A DNA stretch of 18,281 bases from Spirochaeta sp. (lineage in GTDB: Bacteria; Spirochaetota; Spirochaetia; DSM-27196; SLAA01). A model generated the notes under the pieces. The model was given only the letters and a program-made list of their open reading frames with translations. It did not search any database and was not told the DNA's origin. The stretch spans positions 1-18,281 of the forward strand of contig JAIVHN010000006.1 in the NCBI GenBank assembly GCA_020201015.1. Direction: 5' to 3'. Each line of letters starts with the position of its first letter. Positions within the stretch are counted from its first letter, which is position 1. Shown piece after piece: positions 1 through 6,997 of the stretch. The translations under genes were made by a program, and so were the position numbers.

Positions 1-864
1 CCACGGGTTTGGAGTGTCGCATTTTTGTATCGGCTTTCAATTCTTGCTTTCTGGTTAGGGGTGGTGGTTTGCATTGTCGCCCTGTCGTCGCCTGCACGGG
101 TCTACCGGGAGCGAATAAACCTTACTCGGGGCATGGACATTGTGTTTGTGCTGGATGAGTCTCCAACAATGGCTGCGACGGACTTTGAACCGTATAACCG
201 GTTTGAAGCCGCACAACGAATTATCCGTCGCTTTGTACAGGGCCGCGAGAATGATGGAATTGGATTAGTAAGTTTTTCGCGTGACGCTGCGTTGCGTGTG
301 CCACCGACGGTAGACCATCAACATCTGCTTGATGAGCTCGACAGCCTGTCAATTATGGAACTTGGTGACGGCACTGCCATTGGCCTGGGGATAGCCTTGG
401 GAGCGCTGCACCTGCAGTCTAGCACGGCCGAGCAGCGAGTGCTCATACTCCTCACCGACGGCAAAAACAACGTCTCTGAAATTCTACCGGATGTTGCTGC
501 CGGTGTGGCACGTGATCTTGGGGTGCGAATTCATACCGTCGGGATAGGCTCTCCTGGTGAGATTCCTATAGAATTTACCGATCCCCATACTAATCGAACG
601 TATAGAGGAATCGTGAGCGATGCATACGAGGCCGAAACGCTGAGGGAACTGGCAAACATCACCGGTGGAAACTTCTTTGAAGCAGCAAGTCTTGGTTCGC
701 TCGAGGCGGTCTTTCAGACGTTGGACACCGTAGAGACGGTTGAACGCCGCGCACGTGTTGAGGTGCGCACCGAAAGCCTGTATCGGCACTTTATTATACT
801 TGGGCTGCTGCTCATCATGTTTGATTTTGTGGCGCGACGAGTGTTGTTAGGGGAGCGCCTATGA
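1..864 (+). CDS. batA: BatA-type von Willebrand factor A membrane protein (5' end outside window)
   Basis: Inner-membrane VWA protein of the Bat (aerotolerance) complex, with the VWA domain probably facing the periplasm. The frame is open to the left edge, and the residues before the TTG at 25 continue the conserved pre-membrane region, so this is a 5'-truncated gene rather than a TTG start. In order: a membrane helix (about nt 30-90), the metal-site motif DESPT (first Asp codon 154-156), the metal-site Thr in GDGTAIG (373-375), the third metal Asp in LTDGK (457-459), and a C-terminal membrane helix (about 785-830). The first motif is DxSxT instead of the usual DxSxS, which keeps a hydroxyl. 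It overlaps the next gene by 4 nt (ATGA), as expected within an operon. Family membership is seen directly; the role in oxygen or stress tolerance comes from the family and is not well defined biochemically. Roughly 40 residues are probably missing. Confidence 0.88.
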   Translation, partial: PRVWSVAFLYRLSILAFWLGVVVCIVALSSPARVYRERINLTRGMDIVFVLDESPTMAATDFEPYNRFEAAQRIIRRFVQGRENDGIGLVSFSRDAALRVPPTVDHQHLLDELDSLSIMELGDGTAIGLGIALGALHLQSSTAEQRVLILLTDGKNNVSEILPDVAAGVARDLGVRIHTVGIGSPGEIPIEFTDPHTNRTYRGIVSDAYEAETLRELANITGGNFFEAASLGSLEAVFQTLDTVETVERRARVEVRTESLYRHFIILGLLLIMFDFVARRVLLGERL

Positions 865-1664
865 GCGTTGCGCACCCGGAGGCTTTTCGGCTGTTGGCAG
901 CCGTTCCGCTTATCATTCTGATTCTGGTACTCAACTATAGAGCGGGTTACAAGGATATGGGACGGCTCATAGGGGGTGGATACGAGACCACGGTTTCACG
1001 GCTCGCGCGCAGTGGTGACCTCATGCGTGCGGTGGTGCAAGATCTTGCTGGAGCGCGCTTTGGTGTGGTTGCTTTTACCGGCAGTGCAAGCCGCTTGCTT
1101 CCGCTCACCGAAGATCATGCGGCAATTGAGTCGATGCTGGATGTTGTTGGGCCGGAGTTGCTAAGCACTCCCGGCACCGATCTTGAGCGTGCGTTGACTA
1201 CGGCTTTTGGGTCTTTTCCTGCCGATTCGGACCGCCATCGGGCAGTTGTTGTTTTCTCAGATGGAGAAGCTCACAGCGGAGATGAATCGGTACCGGCACG
1301 TGAGGCAGCCGCTCGTGGTATCGGTGTTTTTACCGTGACGGTTGGAACGCCTCAAGGTAGCGCGGTGCCGTTGCGCGACGGGGGACGAGCGTTTGACAGG
1401 GATGGAAACCCGGTACAGAGTCGCGCCGATCCGGCAAGAATGCGTCGAATTGCCGAGATTGGCGGAGGAGTGCATGTCGATGCATCCGACTCTGGAGCGT
1501 TTTCGCGTCTTCCGGATGCTCTGTCTGAGTTTGAGGGTAGACGGGATAGCGAAGGCTTCCGTACCGTCCCGGTTGAACGGTATCGGTTTTTTCTTGGATG
1601 GGCATTGGTGATGCTGGTCGTGCATGTATTAATACGATCTCTTAGATGGCGGAGGTGGTTTTGA
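861..1664 (+). CDS. batB: BatB-type VWA protein lacking its first metal-binding motif
   Basis: Second VWA protein of the Bat operon, translationally coupled to batA by an ATGA overlap. It has an N-terminal membrane helix (residues about 11-27), the middle and end of a VWA domain (GVVAFTG 68-74, metal Thr in PGTDLE at 106, metal Asp in FSDGE at 134) and a C-terminal helix (about 242-259) followed by a basic tail. At 267 residues it is shorter than the usual 320-340. After residues 40-44 the sequence jumps straight to SRLARSGDLMRAVV, which in family members follows the DxSxS motif. The second membrane helix, the first VWA strand and the DxSxS motif are therefore absent, about 60 residues. The frame is kept and no other frame holds the missing part. 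A VWA fold without its first strand and metal motif is unlikely to bind ligand normally. An assembly error cannot be excluded. Confidence 0.82.
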   Translation: MSVAHPEAFRLLAAVPLIILILVLNYRAGYKDMGRLIGGGYETTVSRLARSGDLMRAVVQDLAGARFGVVAFTGSASRLLPLTEDHAAIESMLDVVGPELLSTPGTDLERALTTAFGSFPADSDRHRAVVVFSDGEAHSGDESVPAREAAARGIGVFTVTVGTPQGSAVPLRDGGRAFDRDGNPVQSRADPARMRRIAEIGGGVHVDASDSGAFSRLPDALSEFEGRRDSEGFRTVPVERYRFFLGWALVMLVVHVLIRSLRWRRWF

Positions 1665-2136
1665 GATTAGGTAAAACACCTTTCCTACTGCTGCTGGTGG
1701 TACTGAGCGGATGCGGGTTAGGAGATCCTCACCTTACTGTTTTGCGAGGTAACTTCAGTTTGCTGAGAACGAAGCTGCCGTTGAGGCATGGGAACGGGCC
1801 ATCACTCAAGCGCCTCCCGATGTGCTTTTTGCTTTGCATCACAACAGAGGAAACCTCTACTATCGGCAAGGTCGTTACACCGAAGCCTATGAGCAGTTTC
1901 GGCGGGCGCTACTTCTGAACCCCTCATCCATGCGGTCTAAGATTAATCTGGAGCTTGCGTTGCAGCGTGTACAGGCGGCAGAGTCGGCTCCAACAAACCG
2001 CAGTGGTGGCGCCGGTGGTAACGGTGCGGTTTCGGATGAAGCGCGCCGCGTGTTGGAATATATGCGTAGAAAGGAGACGGGAGAGTGGCAGGCAACCGAT
2101 ACACAGGAACCTCGCAACGTCGAGCGCTACTGGTAG
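1661..2136 (+). pseudogene. batC: BatC-like TPR lipoprotein, frameshifted
   Basis: Lipoprotein with tetratricopeptide repeats that sits between batB and batD in Bat operons. The likely start is TTG 1661, with GGAGG at 1651-1655 and a TTGA overlap with the batB stop. It gives a lipoprotein signal (LLLLVVLSGC, lipidated Cys at residue 18). That frame runs LTVLRGNF and then becomes nonsense, ending at 1918. The frame one base earlier carries the continuation from about 1753 (AENEAAVEAWERA, then HHNRGNLYYRQGRYTEAYEQFRRALLLNP, a clear TPR) to the TAG at 2134-2136. One base (or 1+3n) appears to be missing between about 1753 and 1762, next to a TTT run. The downstream fragment has no good start of its own. 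The C-terminal end is low-complexity Gly/Ser followed by an Arg-rich tail. This is either a true pseudogene or a single-base sequence error. Confidence 0.75.
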
Positions 2137-4136
2137 GAGTCTGGCTCCTCCTCGCTGTCTTGGCTCCGGCTGTCGGCGAAGAAAGGGTTCAGCCCATAAT
2201 CCCAGATGAGCCGGTAACGGTGGGTGACGCCTTTCTACTGGAGTTGGAGTTCGCTTATCCGGGAGGAGGGGAGCAGCCTGAGTTTGTCGCGCCTACGCTT
2301 CCGGGGCCGATTACCGGTGACGGGGAGCCGACAATAGAAGTCTCATCCCGACTTGCGGGAGCCTTCGGAGACGGGCGCCAAGTACGGGTACGAGTTCCCT
2401 TGCGTGCCGTAGATGCGGGGCGTGCAATCATTGATGAGTTTAGGCTTGAGTTCGGCGGAGTAACCGTGCGGACACGGCCGGTTCTTATTGAGGTTCGCCC
2501 GCGAGGTGGCGGGGCTATCCCCTTTGATCTGGTATGGTATACCGATTTCGATTCGCTTTACGTGGGCCAGACGATACCGGTATCACTTGAGATGCGAAAC
2601 CTTCGGGAGGCAAGCTTCCCGGACGATCTCCAAGTCAATGAACCGAGCAATGCGGAGTTCGTTTCGGTGCCTGGCCTCGGCGGGATACAGCGGAAGGAGA
2701 TTGGTGACGTCATACTCCTAACCGTCCCGGCAGCGGCGTATCTTTTAACGCCTACCTCCCCGGGTGAGGTAACCTTACCTCAAGCTCAGCTCCGCGCGGG
2801 CGGAGTGACCCGAACCGCGGCCCCTCGCAGTTTTGAGGTGCGGGAGCTCCCTGAAGAAGTGCGTGGTACCAGGGCCTACGGGAGTTTTGATTATACCTTT
2901 GAGTTGGACCCTCAAGAGCTCGTAGAAGGCCGTTCCGCAACACTTTTTATACGGATACATGGCGAAGGCAATTTTGATCAACTGCAACTACCTGCCTTTC
3001 AGTCGCAGGAGTTTATCGTTGCCAGCGAGGGGACTCGCAGACGTATTGAGCCCTCGAAAGGAGGTTACCAGGGTAGCATCGAGGCACGTTACCGCATCAC
3101 GCCCAGGAGGGCTGGAACCATTGAGTTGCGGGTCCCTCCGTTTGTGTGGTTTGATGCGGTGGAACAGCGGGTTGCACGCCGAGCACCGGCACCCATTCGG
3201 CTCGAGGTTGAGTCGCGTAGCGACGCCGGTAGTGGACAGGAAGAGGAAGCCCAACGTGTACCACTGAGTGCTACCGAGATTGGGCGTATGAAACCGGCCA
3301 ATTGGTATCGTCGGCCACTCTCGTATCTCTCACTTATTCCGGCTATGCTAATACTTGTTCTGGGAGTATTTGTGCGTAGACGACGCGCCGCCGTTGGCTC
3401 AGCAGCGCTGTTGCTAGGGATAGTTGCTTTGCCCGGTCTTCTTGGTGTGTCGGCACCACCCGTGGCGACTGACGAGCGTGTCGCGCGTGCGGTGGAGGTG
3501 CACACTCAAGAGGATTACCAGGAGGCGTTAAATCTCTACGGTGAACTCCTTGAAGAGCAACAGGATAGCCCGGGACTATGGCATAACGCTGGCTTAGCTT
3601 ATTTCGGTGCGGCACGCAACGCCGAGGCAGTCTATGCGCTCAGGCGTTCGGTCATGCTTGACCCGGGCCTTGCAGCTCTGCGCAGTGAGCTTAACTCGGT
3701 AGAGTCGACGCTTGAACTTGACCGGCAGCTGGAACTTCCCTTCGTGTATCATCCGGATTTGTTTTTTCTGCTGTTGGTTGTCACGTTGAGCGCCGCCGCG
3801 GTGCTTGGAGGTCTCTCAAGGTTGCGTGGAGGTAGCATAATTGTGATAGTCCTTCTGTGCTTCTCTGCAGTCTTGAGTACTGGGGCTATGCTGTACTCGG
3901 CGCGCGTTCTTGAGTACCCAGTTACCGTTGTCGGTAGCGAAGGTGTGAGCATGAAACGGATTCCGGACCCTGATGCTGGCGCTTGGATGCATCTGCGTGC
4001 TGGTGCAGCGGTCGAAGCATCGGTGCGGCACGGCGAGTTTGTGCTGATACGCACCGGCGACCGCGTTGAAGGTTGGGTTGAGGCAGAGTCCCTCATAGGA
4101 AACGCCGGGTTTGTGGTACGTGGCAATGGCCGCTAG
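2085..4136 (+). CDS. batD: BatD-BatE fusion: oxygen-tolerance membrane protein with TPR and SH3-like C-terminus
   Basis: A 683-residue protein. The start GTG 2085 is chosen for AAGGAG at 2071-2076 and a following signal peptide (RRALLVGVWLLLAVLAPAVG). Residues about 35-400 form the BatD region of beta-sandwich repeats, expected in the periplasm. There are membrane helices near 412-433 and 434-457. Then come a TPR segment (about 468-545, with WHNAGLAYFGAARNAEAVYAL), two more helices (about 560-580 and 586-604) and a compact C-terminal domain (about 610-680, WMHLRAGAAVEAS to RVEGWVEAESLIG) that looks like a bacterial SH3 domain. BatD proteins end soon after their membrane helix, whereas TPR + two helices + SH3 is the architecture of BatE, so this appears to be a BatD-BatE fusion. 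It overlaps batC by 52 nt. Unlike its two upstream neighbours it shows no lesion. Role in oxidative or other stress tolerance is family-based. Confidence 0.85.
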   Translation: MAGNRYTGTSQRRALLVGVWLLLAVLAPAVGEERVQPIIPDEPVTVGDAFLLELEFAYPGGGEQPEFVAPTLPGPITGDGEPTIEVSSRLAGAFGDGRQVRVRVPLRAVDAGRAIIDEFRLEFGGVTVRTRPVLIEVRPRGGGAIPFDLVWYTDFDSLYVGQTIPVSLEMRNLREASFPDDLQVNEPSNAEFVSVPGLGGIQRKEIGDVILLTVPAAAYLLTPTSPGEVTLPQAQLRAGGVTRTAAPRSFEVRELPEEVRGTRAYGSFDYTFELDPQELVEGRSATLFIRIHGEGNFDQLQLPAFQSQEFIVASEGTRRRIEPSKGGYQGSIEARYRITPRRAGTIELRVPPFVWFDAVEQRVARRAPAPIRLEVESRSDAGSGQEEEAQRVPLSATEIGRMKPANWYRRPLSYLSLIPAMLILVLGVFVRRRRAAVGSAALLLGIVALPGLLGVSAPPVATDERVARAVEVHTQEDYQEALNLYGELLEEQQDSPGLWHNAGLAYFGAARNAEAVYALRRSVMLDPGLAALRSELNSVESTLELDRQLELPFVYHPDLFFLLLVVTLSAAAVLGGLSRLRGGSIIVIVLLCFSAVLSTGAMLYSARVLEYPVTVVGSEGVSMKRIPDPDAGAWMHLRAGAAVEASVRHGEFVLIRTGDRVEGWVEAESLIGNAGFVVRGNGR

Positions 4137-4542
4137 ATCACAACACGGGGACTCAAACGGCCTTGAATGGGTAAAATGGCTTGACAAGTATCCCCCGCCT
4201 TTGGGAACAAAGGATGAAGACCCCACCGATCTCGCGTTGCAAAAACAAGCACAGCACACCGCTTACCGACGGCTTCCTATTGATGAGGAACTCGATCTTC
4301 ATGGCTGTACTGTAGAGGAGGCGATAGACCGTACGCGCCGATTCATTGAGACAGCACGTGCGAAGGGTTTGCGAAAGGTGCTTGTTATTCACGGAAAAGG
4401 GAATCACAACAACGGTGAGTCCCTCCTTCGTACTCCGGTACGGAGCCTTCTTGCCTCACATCCGGGGGTAGGAGAAACCGGCACCCCTAACCGTACCAAC
4501 GGCGGCAACGGGGCTGTGTGGGCTATACTTCGGGATAGATAA
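4126..4542 (+). CDS. Smr-domain protein
   Basis: Small cytosolic protein of 138 residues with a C-terminal Smr domain, a fold with nucleic-acid binding or nicking activity in several characterised members. Seen in order: a charged, Pro-containing N-terminus; LDLHG (56-60), the motif that begins the domain; VLVIHGKG (85-92), the second signature; and GGNGAVWAILR (126-136) in place of the usual GGxGAxxVxL end. The ATG at 4126 lies inside the end of batD (batD stops at 4136), so translation is probably coupled. A GTG at 4120 in the same frame is the alternative, and neither has a strong Shine-Dalgarno site. It is the standalone Smr form and lacks the MutS2 ATPase. The stop abuts the infA stop with no intergenic base. 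The biological substrate cannot be read from the sequence. Confidence 0.85.
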   Translation: MAARSQHGDSNGLEWVKWLDKYPPPLGTKDEDPTDLALQKQAQHTAYRRLPIDEELDLHGCTVEEAIDRTRRFIETARAKGLRKVLVIHGKGNHNNGESLLRTPVRSLLASHPGVGETGTPNRTNGGNGAVWAILRDR

Positions 4543-4547
4543 TTATC
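4538..4547. other. 10-bp palindrome spanning two abutting stop codons
   Basis: GATAATTATC is a perfect 10-bp palindrome centred on the junction between the Smr gene stop (TAA 4540-4542) and the infA stop (TTA 4543-4545 on the + strand). No GC-rich hairpin or T-run lies here, so I see no canonical intrinsic terminator for either convergent gene. Confidence 0.9.
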
Positions 4548-4761
4548 GTTCTCGGTAAATAATACGTCCCCGGGTTAGGTCGTAGGGAGAGAGCGCAACT
4601 CGCACCTTGTCACCCGGTACAATTCGAATGTAGTGCTTGCGCATTTTGCCCGAAAGGTGGGTGAGAATCACATGACCGTTCTTGAGTTCAACCCTGAACA
4701 TAGTGTTTGGGAGAGACTCTTTGACAATGCCTTCAACTTCAATGGCTTCTTCTTTCGCCAC
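4543..4761 (-). CDS. infA: Translation initiation factor IF-1
   Basis: A 72-residue single S1/OB-fold protein that binds the 30S A-site during initiation. Its length is exactly that of the family. It starts MAKEEAIEVEGIVKESLPN, carries the conserved FRVELKNGH and HLSGKMRKHYIRI stretches, and ends SPYDLTRGRIIYRER. The start is GTG 4761, preceded on the minus strand by GGAGGAG (4764-4770). It sits away from the ribosomal protein operon, 60 bp downstream of the popT-like gene on the same strand, so the two are probably co-transcribed. It converges directly with the Smr gene with zero spacing. The sequence closely resembles the treponemal IF-1 as I remember it, which is part of the spirochaete assignment. 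Confidence 0.97.
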   Translation of the reverse strand: MAKEEAIEVEGIVKESLPNTMFRVELKNGHVILTHLSGKMRKHYIRIVPGDKVRVALSPYDLTRGRIIYRER

Positions 4762-4821
4762 GGCTCCTCCATAATTGAGCGCTTCATTACGACTAATTCC
4801 TCAGCCGTCTTCGCGTATGCT

Positions 4822-5721
4822 TTAGCTATTATCGTATCCGCCCCTAGAACGCTTGTCAACGGTAGGCGTCGGAGAGAGTTGCGTGGTTTTTTTCTCGGCT
4901 CCAAGTACATAAGCTAATGCAAATCCTAGTACCAATGAGGCAAGGCTGACTACACCTGCCACGCCGCTTGGCAGCCCCGGCCAAAACCCGGGTATGGAAC
5001 CTGCAACAAGCCCAATGATTGCGTAGTACGTTGCACCATGAAAGCGCCGTAGAAAGAAACTGATCAGTTTTGCAATGAATACCAATCCGGCAACAGAGCC
5101 TAAGCCAAATACGCCAATCACGAAAAGGTTTCCCTCGCGCAGACCTGCGATAAATGTTGTGTACATGCCGATCATAAGCAGAATGAAAGATCCACTTATG
5201 CCGGGAATAATCATAGCTCCGGAACTAATCACGCCGCTGAGAAACACCAGTCCAGCACTCGCAACTCCAAGGGTTCGGACTGGGTCGGACTCGGGTGGAG
5301 TTCCGGCCGCGGACATGTAGACCATCAATCCAAGTGTTAGCACTAAGGGGGCAAGATAAATTGGCCGGAAGGTGTCTCTACGGGCTGTCTTGATTAAAAA
5401 GGGAAGGCTTCCGAGAATCAGACCCAGAAAGAAAAACGATGTGGGAATTGGGGCGACCTCAAGTAGATGTCCAATTACATGCGCAAAACCAATGAGTCCT
5501 ACCGCTACCCCAAGTATGATCGGGGCAAGGAATCGTGTGTTCTCCTTCCATCCACCATTCTCCCGGAAAAACCCGCTTAGGCTGCTAAGGGCGTCTTCAT
5601 ATATTCCGGTAACGACCGCGATCGTACCGCCACTTACGCCGGGAATTGTGTTGGCAATTCCAATTAATGCGCCACGTACGATGTTGAGCACCACTGCTAA
5701 ACGTGCGTTTTTGTCCGCCAC
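4822..5721 (-). CDS. popT: DUF368 membrane protein, PopT-type polyprenyl-phosphate transporter
   Basis: A 299-residue polytopic inner-membrane protein of the DUF368 family. Members (PopT) have been shown to return undecaprenyl phosphate, the lipid carrier of cell-envelope synthesis, across the cytoplasmic membrane. The sequence shows the family's repeated re-entrant motif twice: NTIPGVSGGTIAVVTGIYE (residues 24-42, core PGVSGG 27-32) and IIPGISGSFILLMIGMY (171-187, core PGISG 173-177), set among many hydrophobic helices. Start GTG 5721 has GGGAGGT just upstream on the minus strand (about 5726-5732). The short tail (KKTTQLSPTPTVDKRSRGG) is hydrophilic. infA follows 60 bp downstream. Function by family is well supported; substrate in this organism is inferred. 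The symbol is applied by family only. Confidence 0.88.
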   Translation of the reverse strand: MADKNARLAVVLNIVRGALIGIANTIPGVSGGTIAVVTGIYEDALSSLSGFFRENGGWKENTRFLAPIILGVAVGLIGFAHVIGHLLEVAPIPTSFFFLGLILGSLPFLIKTARRDTFRPIYLAPLVLTLGLMVYMSAAGTPPESDPVRTLGVASAGLVFLSGVISSGAMIIPGISGSFILLMIGMYTTFIAGLREGNLFVIGVFGLGSVAGLVFIAKLISFFLRRFHGATYYAIIGLVAGSIPGFWPGLPSGVAGVVSLASLVLGFALAYVLGAEKKTTQLSPTPTVDKRSRGGYDNS

Positions 5722-5759
5722 CTGTACCTCCCAAACATTCGTGCGCTTTCCTTTTCCTT

Positions 5760-5788
5760 ATCATGGGATTTTGATAGAGTTTCGTCAA
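5760..5788 (-). promoter_or_regulatory. Candidate sigma70 promoter for popT-infA
   Basis: On the minus strand, TTGACG (5788-5783) is followed after 17 bases by CATGAT (5765-5760). The -35 matches 5/6 and the -10 matches 4/6 to consensus. The predicted start of transcription is about 30 nt upstream of the popT GTG. The -10 is weak, so this is tentative. Confidence 0.4.
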
Positions 5789-5811
5789 ATGCAGTCAGCG
5801 TGGGAGGAATC

Positions 5812-6783
5812 ATGCGCACACGTCAATTAGGCAACTCGGACATAGAACTCACGACTATTGGGCTTGGCGCGTGGGCCATCGGAGGGTCGGGGTACGCTTT
5901 TGGCTGGGGACCCCAAAACGATACTGACTCGATACAGACTATTCACACCGCGCTTGATCTTGGTATTAACTGGGTCGATACTGCGCCGGTCTACGGGCTT
6001 GGGCACTCGGAAGAAATTGTCGGCAAAGCTATCCGGGGTGTGGGGGAGCGGCCCTACATCTCAACGAAATGTGGTCTGGTCTGGCCTGCTGACGGTAAAA
6101 AGGTGAGTCATGATTTGTCGGCTACGAGTGTGAAGCGGGAGTGTGAAGCTTCCCTGAAACGTCTTGGTATAGAGGTTATCGACATCTATAACATCCACTG
6201 GCCCATTCCGGATGAACGCATTGAGGAAGCCTGGGCTGCAATTGCAGACCTTATTCATGCAGGCAAGGTTCGTTATGGAGGGGTTTCAAACTTCTCGGTA
6301 GAGCAGGCGCGACGGGTTGCCAGTATTCACTCGGTGACATCCCAGCAACCACCGTACAGTATGTTGGTTCGGGATATCGAACATGACGTACTTCCTTATT
6401 GCCGTGAGAAAAAGATTGGGGTTGTTGTGTATAGCCCTATGCAAAATGGTCTACTTACCGGGAAAATGAATCCAGAAAGAATTAACGCTTTGCCGAAAAA
6501 GGATTGGCGCCGACGCAACCAGCATTTTCAGGAGCCGGAACTGACGGCTAACCTCGAACTGGTATACGCACTTTCACTCATTGCAGAAGAGCTTGGCCGA
6601 ACCCCTGCACAGCTAGCAATAGCCTGGGCAATTGCGGGTGATGGAGTGACTTCCGCAATTGTGGGGGCCAGACGTCCGGAACAGATAGAGGAAAACGCGT
6701 CGGCAAGCGATCTCCAACTAAGTGAAGCTACTACGGAGCGTATTGCCGAGCTCCTTCGTCAGCGCGACGAGCGACTCAGATGA
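5812..6783 (+). CDS. Aldo-keto reductase, AKR11/YhdN-like
   Basis: Cytosolic NADPH-dependent oxidoreductase of the aldo-keto reductase superfamily (TIM barrel), 323 residues. The catalytic tetrad is complete: Asp56 and Tyr61 in VDTAPVYG, Lys86 in STKCG, and His129 in YNIHWP. The NADP-binding C-terminal stretch is present (SAIVGARRPEQIEEN). The overall pattern (GLGAWAIGG, GHSEEIVGKAI, YGGVSNFSVEQ, LLTGKM) resembles Bacillus YhdN/general stress protein 69. Start ATG 5812 is preferred because GGGAGGA at 5802-5808 is well placed for it; GTG 5800 lies upstream of that site. It is transcribed divergently from popT, with 90 bp between starts. The physiological substrate is not predictable. No clear intrinsic terminator follows. 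Confidence 0.9.
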   Translation: MRTRQLGNSDIELTTIGLGAWAIGGSGYAFGWGPQNDTDSIQTIHTALDLGINWVDTAPVYGLGHSEEIVGKAIRGVGERPYISTKCGLVWPADGKKVSHDLSATSVKRECEASLKRLGIEVIDIYNIHWPIPDERIEEAWAAIADLIHAGKVRYGGVSNFSVEQARRVASIHSVTSQQPPYSMLVRDIEHDVLPYCREKKIGVVVYSPMQNGLLTGKMNPERINALPKKDWRRRNQHFQEPELTANLELVYALSLIAEELGRTPAQLAIAWAIAGDGVTSAIVGARRPEQIEENASASDLQLSEATTERIAELLRQRDERLR

Positions 6784-6843
6784 AGCACAGTGCCCGAGAG
6801 AGCATAGAGGCAAGCAGGGAAGAGCGACAACGATAAAAATAAC

Positions 6844-6855
6844 TTGTAGATACAA
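6844..6855. promoter_or_regulatory. Short dyad upstream of the yehZ-type promoter
   Basis: TTGTA-GA-TACAA is an inverted repeat of 5-bp arms placed 4 bp upstream of the -35 box at 6860. The position would suit an activator or repressor site. The arms are short and only one copy is present, so chance is a real alternative. Confidence 0.25.
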
Positions 6856-6859
6856 ATCA

Positions 6860-6888
6860 TTGACGATCCGCGTCCAAGCCTCTACATT
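6860..6888 (+). promoter_or_regulatory. Candidate sigma70 promoter of the betaine-type ABC operon
   Basis: TTGACG (6860-6865) and TACATT (6883-6888) are separated by 17 bp. The -35 matches 5/6 and the -10 matches 4/6. It lies in the 214-bp gap after the aldo-keto reductase and would give a leader of about 100 nt before the binding-protein gene. Confidence 0.5.
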
Positions 6889-6997
6889 TAGATGGTAGGA
6901 TGCAACTACAAGGGGTGCGACTCGAACGAACAATACATTAAAGCCGATGATACTAGCCGAAGTGAGTCAAGCAGTGCGAAGTGGAAGGAGCGAAATG

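Noticed and set aside
1745..1766. Programmed -1 frameshift to join the two parts of batC
   Set aside because: No X-XXY-YYZ slippery heptamer is present in the correct phase (codons AGT TTG CTG) and no obvious downstream structure was seen; a base loss is simpler.
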